DNA from: Manduca sexta
Lineage: Eukaryota > Arthropoda > Insecta > Lepidoptera > Sphingidae
DNA length: 64,000 nucleotides
Assembly (NCBI RefSeq): GCF_014839805.1
Contig: NC_051140.1
Span: 12,669,826-12,733,825, forward strand
Reading direction: 5' to 3'
In this document: positions 50,040 through 61,995 of the stretch, one piece after another
Position numbering within the stretch: position 1 is the stretch's first letter
Layout of the letters: every line of letters begins with the position of its first letter
Position numbers and translations under genes: made by a program
The notes under the pieces: generated by a model
The model's input: the letters and a program-made list of their open reading frames with translations, nothing else
Databases searched by the model: none
Told to the model about the DNA's origin: nothing

Positions 50040-50320
50040 CCACCAAGCTGTAGACTTGGTAAGTTGGAGAGAGTGCGGACAGCGAGAGTCGTGTCGTGCG
50101 AGGCGCGGTCGGTGCGGAACGGAGATGTCACGTTTTCACTGGAGTCGACGAAGATGGGCGCTCGGAGGATGCAGTAGTGCGGGGCGCTCCCTCCCCGCGA
50201 CCGCGGCCCCGCGCGCCCCTCACCCCGCGCTGACGTAACGCTGCCGTGTCCGCCGCCCGCCCTAGTGTGTGCCGCGCCGCGCTCCGACTGGGCCATCACG
50301 CACGCCGCGCCCTGCACGAC
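50040..50320. promoter_or_regulatory. CpG-rich islet just beyond the lin-28 3' end
   Basis: A strongly GC-rich block with TGACGTAA (CRE-like) near 50231. On the minus strand it lies in a 187-codon open frame (50524-49961), and an internal ATG (MAQSERGAAHTRAGGG...) precedes a possible donor GGG|GTGAGG. This could be a first exon or promoter of an unidentified minus-strand gene, or a CpG-rich enhancer. No protein domain is recognisable, so no gene is called. Confidence 0.35.
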
Positions 50321-51744
50321 ACCAGTGCAAATCACTTGACGTTTATAATTCTTGCTTCCTGATTCTGAGCTTAAACGGTGAATGAGGTGCACGATGAGTG
50401 TGTGCATGTGATTATGCACATTTGTATTCACATGTTCTCGCTCATCTGAACCATTAAATTCTTGACACCGCCCCTTAAGGCCGGATGCATCGATGTCATT
50501 CTCGAATGACTTGTCGCGTTGCAAATCTAGATTCTTTAAATGATGTTATGTTTGTTAAAATAGATGCTCTACTAATTATTCAAAAACGTGTACTAACTAG
50601 CTAAACACATTGTTGATTAGTAAAAACAAACTCGAAACCTAAACTAAATTTAACATTTGTTAATATTAAAGGTTATATTTCAAACTGGTAGGTAAATCAT
50701 TTGATCTTTTAAAAAGTAAAATAACTGAACGGAGTTATTAGGAGTAATGGAGTAATATTAGAGAGAGGTACGCAACGCACGTTGAGTTTATGATATTAAA
50801 TATAGTATTAATATTGATTTTAGCAGTTGTGTTATAAACAGTAATGTGTATAAAATACTGCGATAAGTTCTAAATACGTAATAATAATTGGATAATAATC
50901 CACGAACATAATCTTACGGTAAGTTAGATGTTATCGATCATGACAAGCGTACATTATGTAGTGTGAACATTCAAAGCTTTTTAGTAATTAGAAGCATCAT
51001 TTTCCGCATCTTACTACGTGTTCGAGCTTCCCAGAGTAATCTATCTGGTGACCGTCTCGTGCACACCATCATTCATACCCATAGTAGTTGTATTTACAAA
51101 TAACACAGTATTATAAATGGCCTTCAACTAGATGAATACGTTTCTTTTTTCGTAAGACTTTACCGATACTACTCATCGTTTATATTTAACAAATCTGACG
51201 TATTTATAACAACGTGTTGCAAATAAAACACAAAGATGATTGAAGATTTAAACATGCTTCCCATTTGACGCCAATCGATTTGCTTGAGCATATTATACGC
51301 GTGTATGAGGCGGAGCAACAGCTTAAAATTAAGAAGCAGTACCTTCGTAGTGAAATGTCAAAGGCTGGTTGTATGTATGTAATTAGTATATGAATATTGG
51401 GCTAATTAGGAAAAAATGTGTGCTATTGATTCACCAACTGTATATAAAAATATAAACTATTTCGGTTGTATCTATATTAAACATTGTTTAATGAGTATTT
51501 ACTAATTTTGTGATTGTTTTGGTAATAATTATATGCTTCGATGGTATTTTTGAGGTAAACCACGAATCTTGTGGCGTTATGGATGCTATCATCAGATGAC
51601 TTACTATCATATTTGATCATTACTTCTAAAATGAGGTTTTCGTTCTCTTTATCTTATTATTATTAATTATAATATTTTTATATAACAGGAAAATCTATGA
51701 TATAACCACAATGTCTAATTCAGTCGACAAGCAATATAAGTAGT

Positions 51745-51925
51745 TGTTTTCCGGTTGGAAGGACATTGTAGTGTATTTACTGGTCATTGTGAGATTTAAT
51801 ATGTAATGTCTAAAGGTGACGAGTACAATGTAATGCCATTAAGTGCATTAGTAATTCAAAGTTTGGCTAGTCTTGCTATAGTTTCGGTAATCATCTCATC
51901 TACCATCAAGCGGCTCGCTTCTTTC
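51745..51925 (+). repeat. Dispersed repeat, copy 2 (unclassified transposon tail)
   Basis: Diverged relative of the stretch at 45035-45195: GGTTGGAAGGACATTG, then a GACGAGTACAATGTAATGCC-like motif, ending in ACCATCAAGCGGCTCG, which resembles 3' ends of lepidopteran retroposons. Confidence 0.45.
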
Positions 51926-52000
51926 GTGACGTTTTTGTAGAAGAAAAGCAATAATTATCGTGACACACATGTACCGATGTACCGAAGATGCTTAGAAAAA

Positions 52001-52251
52001 ACACATCACGCTGTTATCCCTGAAGTGGTATGCAGAAGCGCAACCAGGGCACCCACCTTTCGCCCAGTGTGTTACGTCCCATGATGTAACAGGTAGCAAG
52101 CCGATCACCATATCGGGATAAAATTCCAGACTCCGGGCTGATACCTAGTAGAAAAATCCAAATATCACTTTGCCCGTCCCGGGATTCGAACCCAGTACTT
52201 CAGAGCGCTGCCGTAACGCGTGTGCTGTACAACTAAGCCACCGAGGCAGTC
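52001..52251 (-). mobile_element. tRNA-derived SINE (family 1, copy 2)
   Basis: Read on the minus strand, the head has box A-like TGGCTTAGTTGTACAGC and box B GGGTTCGAATCC, the internal RNA polymerase III promoter of a tRNA. The body contains ACTTTGCCCG and CCGGGCTGATAC in the same order as the copy at 63.2 kb. A short frame at 52170-52373 is an accident of this element. Confidence 0.85.
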
Positions 52252-52559
52252 ATGACAATCGAGGCAGTGAGGATGTTTATATAATACATACATTATATAT
52301 ACATACAATGAAAATAACAATATTTGTTCATACTCACGTGCCACTAACTAAAAGTGGATATGATTCCGAATAGCTCGTCCAATTATTTCATATAACCATC
52401 GTAATCCAATTTCAATAATAATTATTAAACTTCCGTATGATGTTTTTATAATTAAAATTTAATTAATATAAGCACGTAATAACAATCATATCCCGGTACT
52501 TGTATTAATTCGTAAGTGAGATTTTAATATACTGCAATATTCCAATATTTTAATGAGCT

Positions 52560-52700
52560 TATAAATTACTTTATTTCCCGCGACAGAAATTGACCTATAT
52601 AAAAAGTATCGTCAGTTCAGTTGCTACTACATTTACTTGTAACAAATATCCAAACATTTTCACAAACTTTCACATTTATAATATATGTAAGACTAGTAAG
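52560..52700 (+). repeat. Retroposon 3' tail fragment
   Basis: TAACAAATATCCAAACATTT followed by ACTTTCACATTTATAATAT matches the usual 3' tail of lepidopteran RTE-like elements. Only the tail is recognisable. Confidence 0.4.
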
Positions 52701-52741
52701 ACGTAAGATAAGATATACTTTTTTGTAATTAATTATATAAG

Positions 52742-53022
52742 ATAACTAGCTGACCCGACAGACGTTATCCCGTCTTAACTATGAATTTGCAGCGCGCATT
52801 CTGTCAATCGCTGACAGTTATTTCAAACAATTGACAGTTATATAAAATTAATATTTTCGTTAAGTTTTCTTAAATTTTCTAATATCCCGCGCAATTATTT
52901 GAATTTCTGTTCCTTGACAATCACAAACACAACAAAAAAAATATTTGTCAAATCGGTCTAACCGTTCACTCGTGATAGCATGATCAAGAGAAATAAGGAT
53001 TCTTTTTTATATATATAGATGT
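52742..53022 (+). mobile_element. RTE-type retroposon relic
   Basis: It starts ATAACTAGCTGACCCGACAG with ACGTTATCCCGTC and ends AATCGGTCTAACCGTTCACTC, then TTTTTTATATATATAGATG. This beginning and end are those of an abundant insect retroposon related to RTE elements (from memory, not searched). The body is AT-rich and diverged. Confidence 0.6.
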
Positions 53023-53888
53023 TATTCAATAAGGTTTCTTATATTCTTTGGATGACACCTCAGGTGATAAAAACATTATCAAAATGAACATGATAATCAA
53101 CAATGCCACATTTTATATTTTCAGAACATTAAATATTATTAATATTTTTTTGTAGTATGTTTTTACTAGTGGTTATATTTTTTTTTTATAATTTGCGCGG
53201 ACTTATGAACTGTAAAATTCTTTAAAAAAATACCTGTGACGCATGAATTCTCGGATATGACGAATATAGAATTGTTTGCTTTTTTGTAATAGCAATCACA
53301 ATATTATTAATTTTTAACACTTATCTTCATTTGCAATTATCAACAATGGCGTCTTTTCTTTTGAATAATTATAGTATTAAACTTTGGTCTGAGTCGTCCC
53401 CAGGTTATTTAGTTTATTCCAAATACGTTATTACTTTGTATTTGTGTACAATACATAACATCATGTATAAACATACCTCTTATCTGTTCTCGTTGCTCTA
53501 TCGTAGAGTCCGTGGCCATTGTAGTTGCACTAGCGCTCGTACAGATTGTAAACGGTAACCAAGTGTAGACTTCAGAATTTCTCAGTGAAGCGATACGTTG
53601 CCACACGCTATCGTACCCTAGTTGACAACATAAGATCGGTATTATATACCATTCTGTTATACGATAATATCCTTTAAAGTGGTAGATTAGTACTGTAGCC
53701 TTACTGTTTGTGTACAGATATAAATAGGTTGACTGTAAAGGTAGAATACCACAGTTTTACAAAATCCGACTGAAAGTCACAACTTGCTGTTGCGATATAG
53801 TGGATGAGATTTGCGAAGGCTCAAACTCCCAGCTTTCCTCCTTAATCTATCCTTTAAGGGTTGCAGGCCATTCCCATTAGGGAATTTA

Positions 53889-53988
53889 TTTATATGGTAA
53901 CGAACATGTATATTAATACAGGGCACATTCAAACGACGAAGATGGGTTAACACTAAATGATTCATGTGCTCGTTCGTTACCATATAAA
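53889..53988. repeat. 100-bp inverted-repeat unit
   Basis: TTTATATGGTAACGAAC (53889-53905) and its exact inverse GTTCGTTACCATATAAA (53972-53988) enclose 66 bp of unique sequence. Consistent with a very short MITE or fold-back remnant. Confidence 0.7.
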
Positions 53989-54581
53989 AATTACTAGTGT
54001 TTTACCCCGTCAGTAATAAACGCATTACACTATTTTGTAAAAAAATTCCACAGATCACATTATTTCAAGTCTTTGATGAATAATTGCTTCAATTATTTAA
54101 ACACAGAATAAAATATTGATTGGTGAGGACGTGTATAAAATGATTTAAATTAATAAAAAGTTCAGAAAATAAATGAGAATTGAAAACAGTTAATACCCAG
54201 AAATATAAGTACACGAATATGAAATTTTAATTGACAATAAATTTGGAAAATCTTGATAAATCAATCATTAAGTTTAGCAGACAGATTTTAAAGATTGTAA
54301 GTAGCGTTAAATGTTGATAATCTCAACAATTTAGTTAAAGCAACTATCAATTAATCTACTGGTGATTATATTAGTAATTGTGGAAAAGCAGTTGTTTTGA
54401 AAATTATGAAACGACGTACTGTCAGCTCGTTGACGTTTTGTGCATTATGTCTGGTGCAACAAGTCGGTTGCGTTTGCGCTAAGCGTTTAAAAACTACGAG
54501 TATTTATTATTTTTCCTTGTTTTATTATTTTTTACTTCATAAAATTCGTTAATTAATACTAGTTAATTAATGATTAATACC

Positions 54582-54643
54582 GAGGAGAATAGGATGGAAC
54601 AGAGCATGTGAATTATCACATCCCCTGTACCATCCTCCTCCTT
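54582..54643. repeat. Imperfect hairpin of precursor-miRNA size
   Basis: The left arm GAGGAGAATAGGATGGAACA with GAGCATGTG pairs with CACATCCCCTGTACCATCC and TCCTCC around the loop AATTAT. About 25 of 29 positions pair. The size and imperfect pairing resemble a pre-miRNA, but short MITEs look the same. No known miRNA seed is recognised. Confidence 0.4.
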
Positions 54644-55769
54644 AGGAGGTTAGGAGGAACCTATTCTAGGTTCAATTTAACGAATAGACGGAGTACATTC
54701 ATACATGTTGTTGATGTTAAATGACATCTAATCAATATTTTGTTTTCATACAATTATACATTTGTAGAATTGCGCCAATTAATTACTAAAATGATCATCT
54801 TGTAATTAAGAACTAAAAATCGCCTACCTTGGATGTATTGAGTGTTTATCTTTGCAATGCATTCTGTCATCTTCATAGTTTTATGAAAGATTATAGATAT
54901 GGAGTCATTTATTGTCAAATTCACTTAAAACATTGTGCTATAAAAACTATATTTTCTTGTGTAAAACCGGTTTGAAACACATCGCCGGAACTGGACGCAT
55001 ATTTTATATGGTAAGTCGTGGTTGGATGGTAAACTTGGCGTCTAAGCGGTGCCATAGTGTTTAGTGGCTATGTCATGCGGTTTGTGGTCACACTTAATAT
55101 AATAGTTACTATTCCTATGTTCAGACTTTAAAATATGACAGAAGTCTGTGAGTGTCAGTGCGCCAAAACCGAAACAACTAATTATCAGTTTATAGCTAAA
55201 TATATAAGAAGGGTCTACTTGAATTATATCATTCAGTAGGAAGAGGCATTATTTATATCAAATGGGCGGTCAACGCCTATCTCTTTCCTGTAAATCTGCT
55301 GTGATGAAGAGAGTCAGTATGTATAGAAGTTATCCGCTCTGCATGCCTGGACGTGGACCAATCAGAATTTTAGAAAAATAAAATGATTAGCCAAACACAA
55401 CTTTATGTCTATATAACTCTCCTGTCCGTAATCACTTGTCATCTGGAGAGAAAAGCTCATTCCATGATGTGGCTCTATATTTATGACCAGCCGACTGGAC
55501 TCCAGGCACTAAATATGCGAGTTAACGATAGCGTGAGCTTCTCACTGACAGCTCAACAGTTCGCGCTGTGTAACTAACCTATAAGTTAAACTAAATTTCC
55601 AACTTGCCTTAGGGGATGGCGCCGTTTGCGTCGATTTCCGCTTTGTTATAGAGAATTTGATTTTAACTTCATATTGAATGTCCAATATGTACATAACACT
55701 TGTGGATCAGGCTTAGTATTGTAGTTATGGTACTATTTTCTTCAGCAAAATTTATGTATATTATAAAAC

Positions 55770-56090
55770 AAAGTCCCCAAAAGCTGTCTGTCTGTATGTG
55801 ATCGATTGTCTCAAAATCTACTAAAAGGATTCTTGTACAGTTTTTACTAAAAAAGTGCAATTCTTATGGCAGATTTAGGTAAATAATACATTACGGTTTT
55901 ATGTAAATTGACAAATTCAATTATCTCCTGCGGAAGCATATTATCGACATGAAAAGTAGCCTAAGTTAAATCAGGATGTACTCAATCTATGTGCTAAAAA
56001 TTATCCGAATCTATTCAGTAGTTTCTATATGTTACTTATAGTATTTTAGTTTTATTCAAATATCTTCACAGAGTTTTGCATTTAAAATAT
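55770..56090 (+). mobile_element. Degenerate RTE-like retroposon
   Basis: AAAGTCCCCAAAAGCTGTCTG, TCTGTATGTGATCG, CTCAAAATCTACTAAAAGG and later GTGCTAAAAATTATCCGAAT resemble in order the 3' untranslated part of lepidopteran RTE elements. No coding sequence remains. Confidence 0.5.
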
Positions 56091-58556
56091 TCGATGTTTA
56101 CGTCTACTATATCTCCGTATATAGGCATGATTATCTTTGGCAATTGAAAATGCATTATCTGTTAAACAGTTTTCCAACTGCGGTCATTTCCTACAAAATC
56201 GTGTCTTTAAGTTAAGCGTGAAAAGCAATTTTACTGTTTTACAATATGAAAAAGACTCCATATAACAGTTGTTTTCTATTTGTCTAGTCTATTTCTGGAT
56301 TGCACAATTACTTTTATTATAATTTTCAATTTTATACTATAAAAACATACACATACCAATTAAGAACCTCTTTCTTTTTGGAAGTTTGGTAAAATATGTA
56401 AGATACATGCCATGGAAGTTTATCGTTATATTAGTTATTCGCAGAGAATGAAATTTCCCGTAAATAATACTATAGCGGCAATGCTCACCTACAGATAATA
56501 ATATAGCTTTTCCTTCTATTTTTCTATCTCCAATAAATAATATACTACTACCCAATACCCATACATGTGAATGATTTGCTTCTATATTTTTTAATCAGCA
56601 TTGTTGGCGCTTTTTCTTATAGATTGGACCAAGCATATAAGTAGACAATATACCTGGTGCTAGACTATAATTTATTTAAAATCCTCGGAGTGTGCCAATG
56701 GTTTGTAACGATTTAAAATGTAATCCAGTCTTAATAATATGTAATTTGATAAATACTATAATATAGCATATTAGGTAATAATTGTAGAGATATGAATGTA
56801 CATCGTTTCATTAATAACACATCAGATTTATTAAGAAGCATTATACTCAGAATTATATATATTTTCTAATAATAACATGTTAAAAGAGAAAAAATAAGTT
56901 TATATAATTATTAAAATATTAGTCCAATATTAGTTTACGTAATCCAAATTTTATTTCATTATAAGCGTTTTTTAGAAAAGTTGTAATAACACTTAGAGTT
57001 TGTTTGACGACGTTTACAGGCCTATATTATCCGAAAAGTATATTTATCTACGTAGGTAACCTAACCATGGTTTCTGTATTCATAAGTAAAAATGTTAGAG
57101 CATTAGGCGGATGAAAACACAGGGAATTGGGGCTTAGTGTTGTAAAAATCGATACCAGCAGCCAGACCTGCACCTAATACGCGTTTATGTCCACCGCGGC
57201 CGGCACGTCGTGAGAAATTTAAAGTCTCCGAATATATCACTCGGCGATACATGTTCGGATATAAATATTTGAAATGATATATTTGAATATAAAATTGTAC
57301 TCACATAAAATGCATTACGAAGTTAGTTAGTTAGTTATTATTATTATTATATTTCATTAGAAACGTACGAAAAGTTATTAATCATACCGAGAGTGTAAAA
57401 TAATTTCTTACAACCAAGACCGTTAAAAAATGAATTTAATTGAATTGGTTTAAGCATTAGTATGGTAAAATTATGTGTATATGTTAATAATATATTAATG
57501 TATTTAAAATTATATTATACTAGGTTTTGCTCGTGGCTTTACTAGCATTTAGTGAAATGAAATCGACTTAATATTTAAATATTATTCTACGAAGATCTAA
57601 AATAATAGGTTATGTTTCTTTAACACATCATAATATTAAAACAATTTTCGTGAAAAAAATGTATTACAAACTTCCCAAAAAGTATCTAAAACTATTAGTT
57701 CTAGTTTACAATGTTATTTACATGATTTTTTCACAATTGTCCATACAGGTTTCACACACAAAAATGTGTAATGTGTAACGATATATCTATCATAGGGAGT
57801 TGAAAGATAGTAAAATATAATCTCGATCCTAGAATGTAATTTTTAATTGAATGAAATTGACTGCAGCTATGGTATAAGAAGATAGTTAAGAAAGCGACTT
57901 ATTATACTTTAATAACTAGTTTTTTCTCGCAGCTCTATACCCGTGGAAGTGTTTTGCTGGAAAATATTTATCTTGTAGCATAGCGCTCACGGATAGTAAA
58001 GCTTTTCTTGCGTTAAATTTTCATTAAGAAGTTTTAGATTTTGTTCTATTCACAAAGATACCACTTTATGGTAAAATCTGTAGTAGAAATATAATAATAA
58101 AAAAGAGCCTTTGCGGGTCCAAAATTAAGATATTACAAGAGAAATAAACACGATTCAGTGTTTTATAAGAATTTGTGATTAGTCAATTAAAACTTAATAA
58201 TTTTAAAAGAATAATGTGTCTGATTAAAGAACTCTCGGTATAATACTCTCTTCTCGTACTGACCTAGTTCTTTATAAATGGCTAACTAAAACCGAAGAAT
58301 TTATAGGAAATGATCTTGGCTTACAACAAACTGTGTTCTATCAATGCGATTACTGGCTATCGGCGAGATACGATCTACCTGAAATGTCGGACTCCCATTT
58401 TAAAAAAAACGGATAGTACTGTGTTCTAAAATGTATTATTTATAAATATAGATGTCTATCTATTGTAAGGAAGGATAATTTAGGGTAGAGATTGAGCATT
58501 TACTATTTTATTTAACAGTCAACCATATTTTAAGCGTGGATTTTAGTATTCACAAT
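56091..58556. other. AT-rich non-coding DNA
   Basis: Nothing beyond the microsatellite at 57325 and a small GC-richer patch at 57180-57210. No gene seen. Confidence 0.5.
57325..57350 (+). repeat. TTAG then TTA microsatellite
   Basis: Three GTTA units followed by about five TTA units. The tract is too short to be a telomeric TTAGG array. Confidence 0.7.
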
Positions 58557-60362
58557 TAGCCCATTGAAATGTTACATGAGCTTTGCATTTTTTAGAGGAC
58601 GCAATTTTATTTTTGGGACATGTGTGGGGGGTCAATAAAAGCTTAACCTCAAGTTTGTGGGGTCGCCACCCTTGTCCACCGGCCGCCATCTTGGAAAAAG
58701 GGGGCTTTAAAATACTTTTTTCGCGATATCTCGGAAACTATGCGTCTTACAAAAAAATTGTAACAAATATGTTTATATAACGTTTGCCCTAAATTAAATA
58801 TTAAAGAAGTTATAAGCAAAAAAGTGAGAAAGCATTTTATAAAAAAAAACTTTTTTGCTCTATAACTTTATTTTTATACAGTTTACAAAAAAATACCTCA
58901 GACCAATCTTGTAGATGATCTTTTGAGACTTTTTTTCCCTATATTTTTTTTTATTTCATTCATTTAAAACGCCGTTACAGTGCTTCAAAGTTCACCGGGT
59001 TCATCAATGCTCATGAGAATCCGGTTGAAACGAAATGTTTAACTTATTTTTTATTTCTTTTTTTATTGTAAATATATTCTTACAAAAATTTTGTTAAATT
59101 CGTACAACTTTATTTATTCATTCCTAACTCTTTTCTCTACTATAGAACTTACCAAATTTGCCCAGACATAATTTATCATCGCTGCCTCCAACACAAGATG
59201 CTGCTCGTTTTCACAGTCTCGGAGTATATCACCAGGTCCGGTCGTGGCTCGGAAGATATCAAAATCCTAAAGATTGGGGCTGGAAAAAGCATGCAAATAT
59301 TTGGATGCCAATACAAACTTCCAAGCCTCCAGCACCCCCTGATCTCATGAAATTAATTTTCTGCAGATGCAAAGGAAACTGTGGAAGCATGTGTGGCTGC
59401 AGAAAAACAGGCCTGAAATGTTCTACAGTATGCCTCCATTGTTCTGGCGAAACATTCACCAACATTATAGAAATATCAAAGTTAATGGAAGAAAATGTAT
59501 TGGAGATGAACTTCCAACTCCAATTTTAACTCCTGTCAGTCCTCAAACTTTCACATTTGACGTTGATTTAGATTTTGAGCTACAGCCTGGACCATCGAAG
59601 AAAAGGCGATTAGAATAGCTAGCTAATAAATGATTAAAAATATTATGATGGCGAGGATTACCTTATAAGCAAGATGTCCGTGGAGTAGGCCTACTGGGGA
59701 TACCACGTAAAAAAAACCCGCCTACAGACTATCCCTAATAGGAGGCGGGGAAAAGAGTTAGGAATGAATAAGTAAAGTACGAATTTAACAAAAAAATTGT
59801 AAGAATATATTTACAATAAAAAAAAAATCAAAAATAGGTTAAACATTCGTTTCGACCGGATTCTCATGAGCAATTGACGAACCCGGTCAACTTTGGAGCG
59901 CTGTAACAACGTTTTAAATGAATGAAATTAAAAAAAAATATAAAGAAAAATTTTCCCCAAAAGATCATCTACAAGATTGGTCTGAGGTATTTTTTGTAAA
60001 CTGTATAAAAATAAAGTTGTAAAGCAAAAAAGAAATTTTTTATAAATTTTTTCTCACTTTTTTGCTTATAACTTCTTTAATATTTAATTTAGGGTAAAAG
60101 TTATATAAACATTTTTGTAGGCAAAACAATTTGCTACAAATTATGACTTTACAAATTTTTCGTAAGACGTATAGTTTCCGAGATATCGCGAAAAAAGTGT
60201 TTTCACCTCTTTTTTCAAAACGGCGGCCGGGGGACAAGGGTGGCGACCCCACAAACTTGAGGTTAAGCTTCTATTGACCCCCCACCCATGTACCAAAAAT
60301 AAAATTGCGTCCTCTAACAAATGCAATATTCGGTCCTTAAATTGTAACGTTTCAATGGACTA
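58557..60362. mobile_element. 1.8-kb fold-back transposon with about 0.6-kb inverted arms
   Basis: Left arm (58557 to about 59134) and right arm (about 59751-60362) are long inverted copies. Both start TAG(C/T)CCATTGAAA and share TTAGAGGACGCAATTTT, CTCAAGTTTGTGGGGTCGCC, ATATCTCGGAAACTA-type and CTCATGAGAATCCGGT-type segments. The trinucleotide AAT abuts both ends (58554-58556, 60363-60365) and could be a 3-bp target duplication. The 0.6-kb centre holds one damaged cysteine-rich coding fragment. Arms differ by many substitutions and small indels, so the insertion is not new. Confidence 0.88.
59146..59618 (+). pseudogene. C-terminal fragment of cysteine-rich transposon protein
   Basis: After a possible acceptor (CTCTACTATAG) the frame reads NLPNLPRHNLSSLPPTQDAA, then HSLGVYHQVRSWLG, DWGWKKHANIWMPI and a cysteine cluster FCRCKGNCGSMCGCRKTGL-KCSTVCLHC. 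It stops at 59529. An overlapping frame carries on to 59618 with an acidic stretch and ends PGPSKKRRLE, suggesting a frameshift between about 59460 and 59520. A domain of this shape (H-L-VYHQVQ-WLG, DWGW, PPAP, then C-x-C-x3-C-x3-C-x-C) recurs at the C-terminus of uncharacterised arthropod proteins that I associate with transposons. Its function is not known to me. No upstream transposase exon is present, so the element is non-autonomous. Confidence 0.6.
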
Positions 60363-60599
60363 AATAGTTTTATAACTTTCTATAAATAAAAGTGATAATT
60401 AAGTACATAAATATTATAATCTGTTCAGTAAACCTGAGTAAAATATATTCCAGCTCGTTTGTTGATGTTATATATTACAAATCACCGTGCCATCTGTATA
60501 CAGTCTCCTAATTTGATATGCTATGGCAAACACTAATTGTCTAACCTAACCTTAATTTCAAATTCAATTGACAGAATAGAAATCATGAACTTTTCTTAA

Positions 60600-60750
60600 T
60601 ATAAAAGTACCACCGTGTATTTTTCCGGTATGAAAAATATATGTTAATATAGGACATGCTCTAATTGAGTGCAAGATTTCATCCAAAGCTATTCAGCGAT
60701 TTTGACGTTTACTTCTTACAAATATCCAAACATATAAGTATAAACTGAAG
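60600..60750 (+). repeat. Degenerate RTE-like tail
   Basis: GTGCAAGATTTCATCCAAAGC, then ATTCAGCGATTTTGACG and AAATATCCAAACATATAAG. This is the same type of tail as at 52560-52700. Confidence 0.45.
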
Positions 60751-61824
60751 TCACGCAGAAAATTTTATTTTCTGATATTAAATCATATGTAGCCCCCAGA
60801 AGTAGCCGCAGTTTTAAGAGAGTCATGGATGCGCTACGACTTACTTCATCAACTCGATTCACTGTACGAAATGCAATACTAAATATCTACTTCACATGGA
60901 TTTTCTATGATACAATAATTCATTCGTGCTGTAGAGGCTCTTCAACTTCTTCAAATACTGGCCAAACCTTAGGTTTCAGACAATACCAAATTTGACATAA
61001 TAGGTAGTATAATAATTTAGATAGTAAAGAATTTAATTAATTCATGTCTCTATCCTTGTGGTTGTGTAACTCACAATGCGGATTAGCTTCAATATACTGA
61101 ACACGACGTTCGCTATGATTTGCATCTGGGATTCGAATCTAGCACTGTACCAGAAATGGGATCAAGAAAACAAAGCTCTTACTGTAATTTTTGTAATTAT
61201 TGAATGACGTTTTCATTGCGTAAATATCATATTGCTCATTGATTGGTATTTATGTAAACTTATGTATTATTAAGAAATATGTAGAGAGGTATAACATATT
61301 TATTAATGGATCAATCATACAATAAACGTGTAATACTTATGTGTGACCTATTGCAGTAGACATTTTTTGTACTTATAAATTCCATAACAATTTAATTGCT
61401 AATTATGACATTGATGAACATAATTATATATGAATTAGAAACCTCACGTGGACGGAGTATATTTATTTATTAATTATTAAATGAATGTTGATCTGTTTGC
61501 ATACTGTCTTCTAAATAAAATTTGATGGTACACTTCATTATTGGTAAATAAGCCTTAAGACTCTAGGAACCATAATACACACGGTGAAAAACTCGTCATA
61601 GCAGCATGTTCTGATAATTTGTATAATAACTTTGGCGAAATAAGAATGAGTGAATGTGGACCACAGTTCGCACCGTAGATGTTACGAGCTTGAGTACAGG
61701 CTCTATAGATTTGTTAAAAAAATAGGTCTGTAAGTATTCTGTATGTAAGAGTCTGCTTGTGTATAACCCCGTTGTGTATTTCTGTCGAATAGTAGTATTG
61801 ACCACCACTGTGGTGGTCCTATTT

Positions 61825-61995
61825 AAAAGGACTCCTTATAGCCAGGGTAATTATTGGGTATTATGTATCAATGCCGAGCGCAACGTATTGAAACTAAAAG
61901 TTTTGGGTAGTGTTGCGTCTGATAATTTTAGTTATAGATATACCTTATTCTTACTATCAGGCGAACGGCTTTCTTGTCTCGGCATTTATTAGCAT
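61825..61995 (+). repeat. Retroposon 3' end fragment
   Basis: GCCAGGGTAATTATTGGG, then AATGCCGAGCGCAACG and finally CTATCAGGCGAACGGC with TTTCTTGTCTCGGC. This order resembles the 3' part of a common lepidopteran retroposon. A perfect palindrome GACCACCAC-T-GTGGTGGTC (61800-61818) lies just upstream. Confidence 0.4.

Noticed and set aside
52170..52373. 67-codon frame beginning MPVPGFEPSTSERC
   Set aside because: It is translation through a SINE; the GFEPSTSE-like string is a known artefact of tRNA-derived SINE heads.
57325..57350. TTAG repeats as a possible internal telomere-type array
   Set aside because: Only three units of a 4-mer, not the insect TTAGG pentamer.
58583..58780. Short frame repeated in inverted orientation at 60141-60326
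   Set aside because: Both copies are simply the two arms of the fold-back transposon, not genes.
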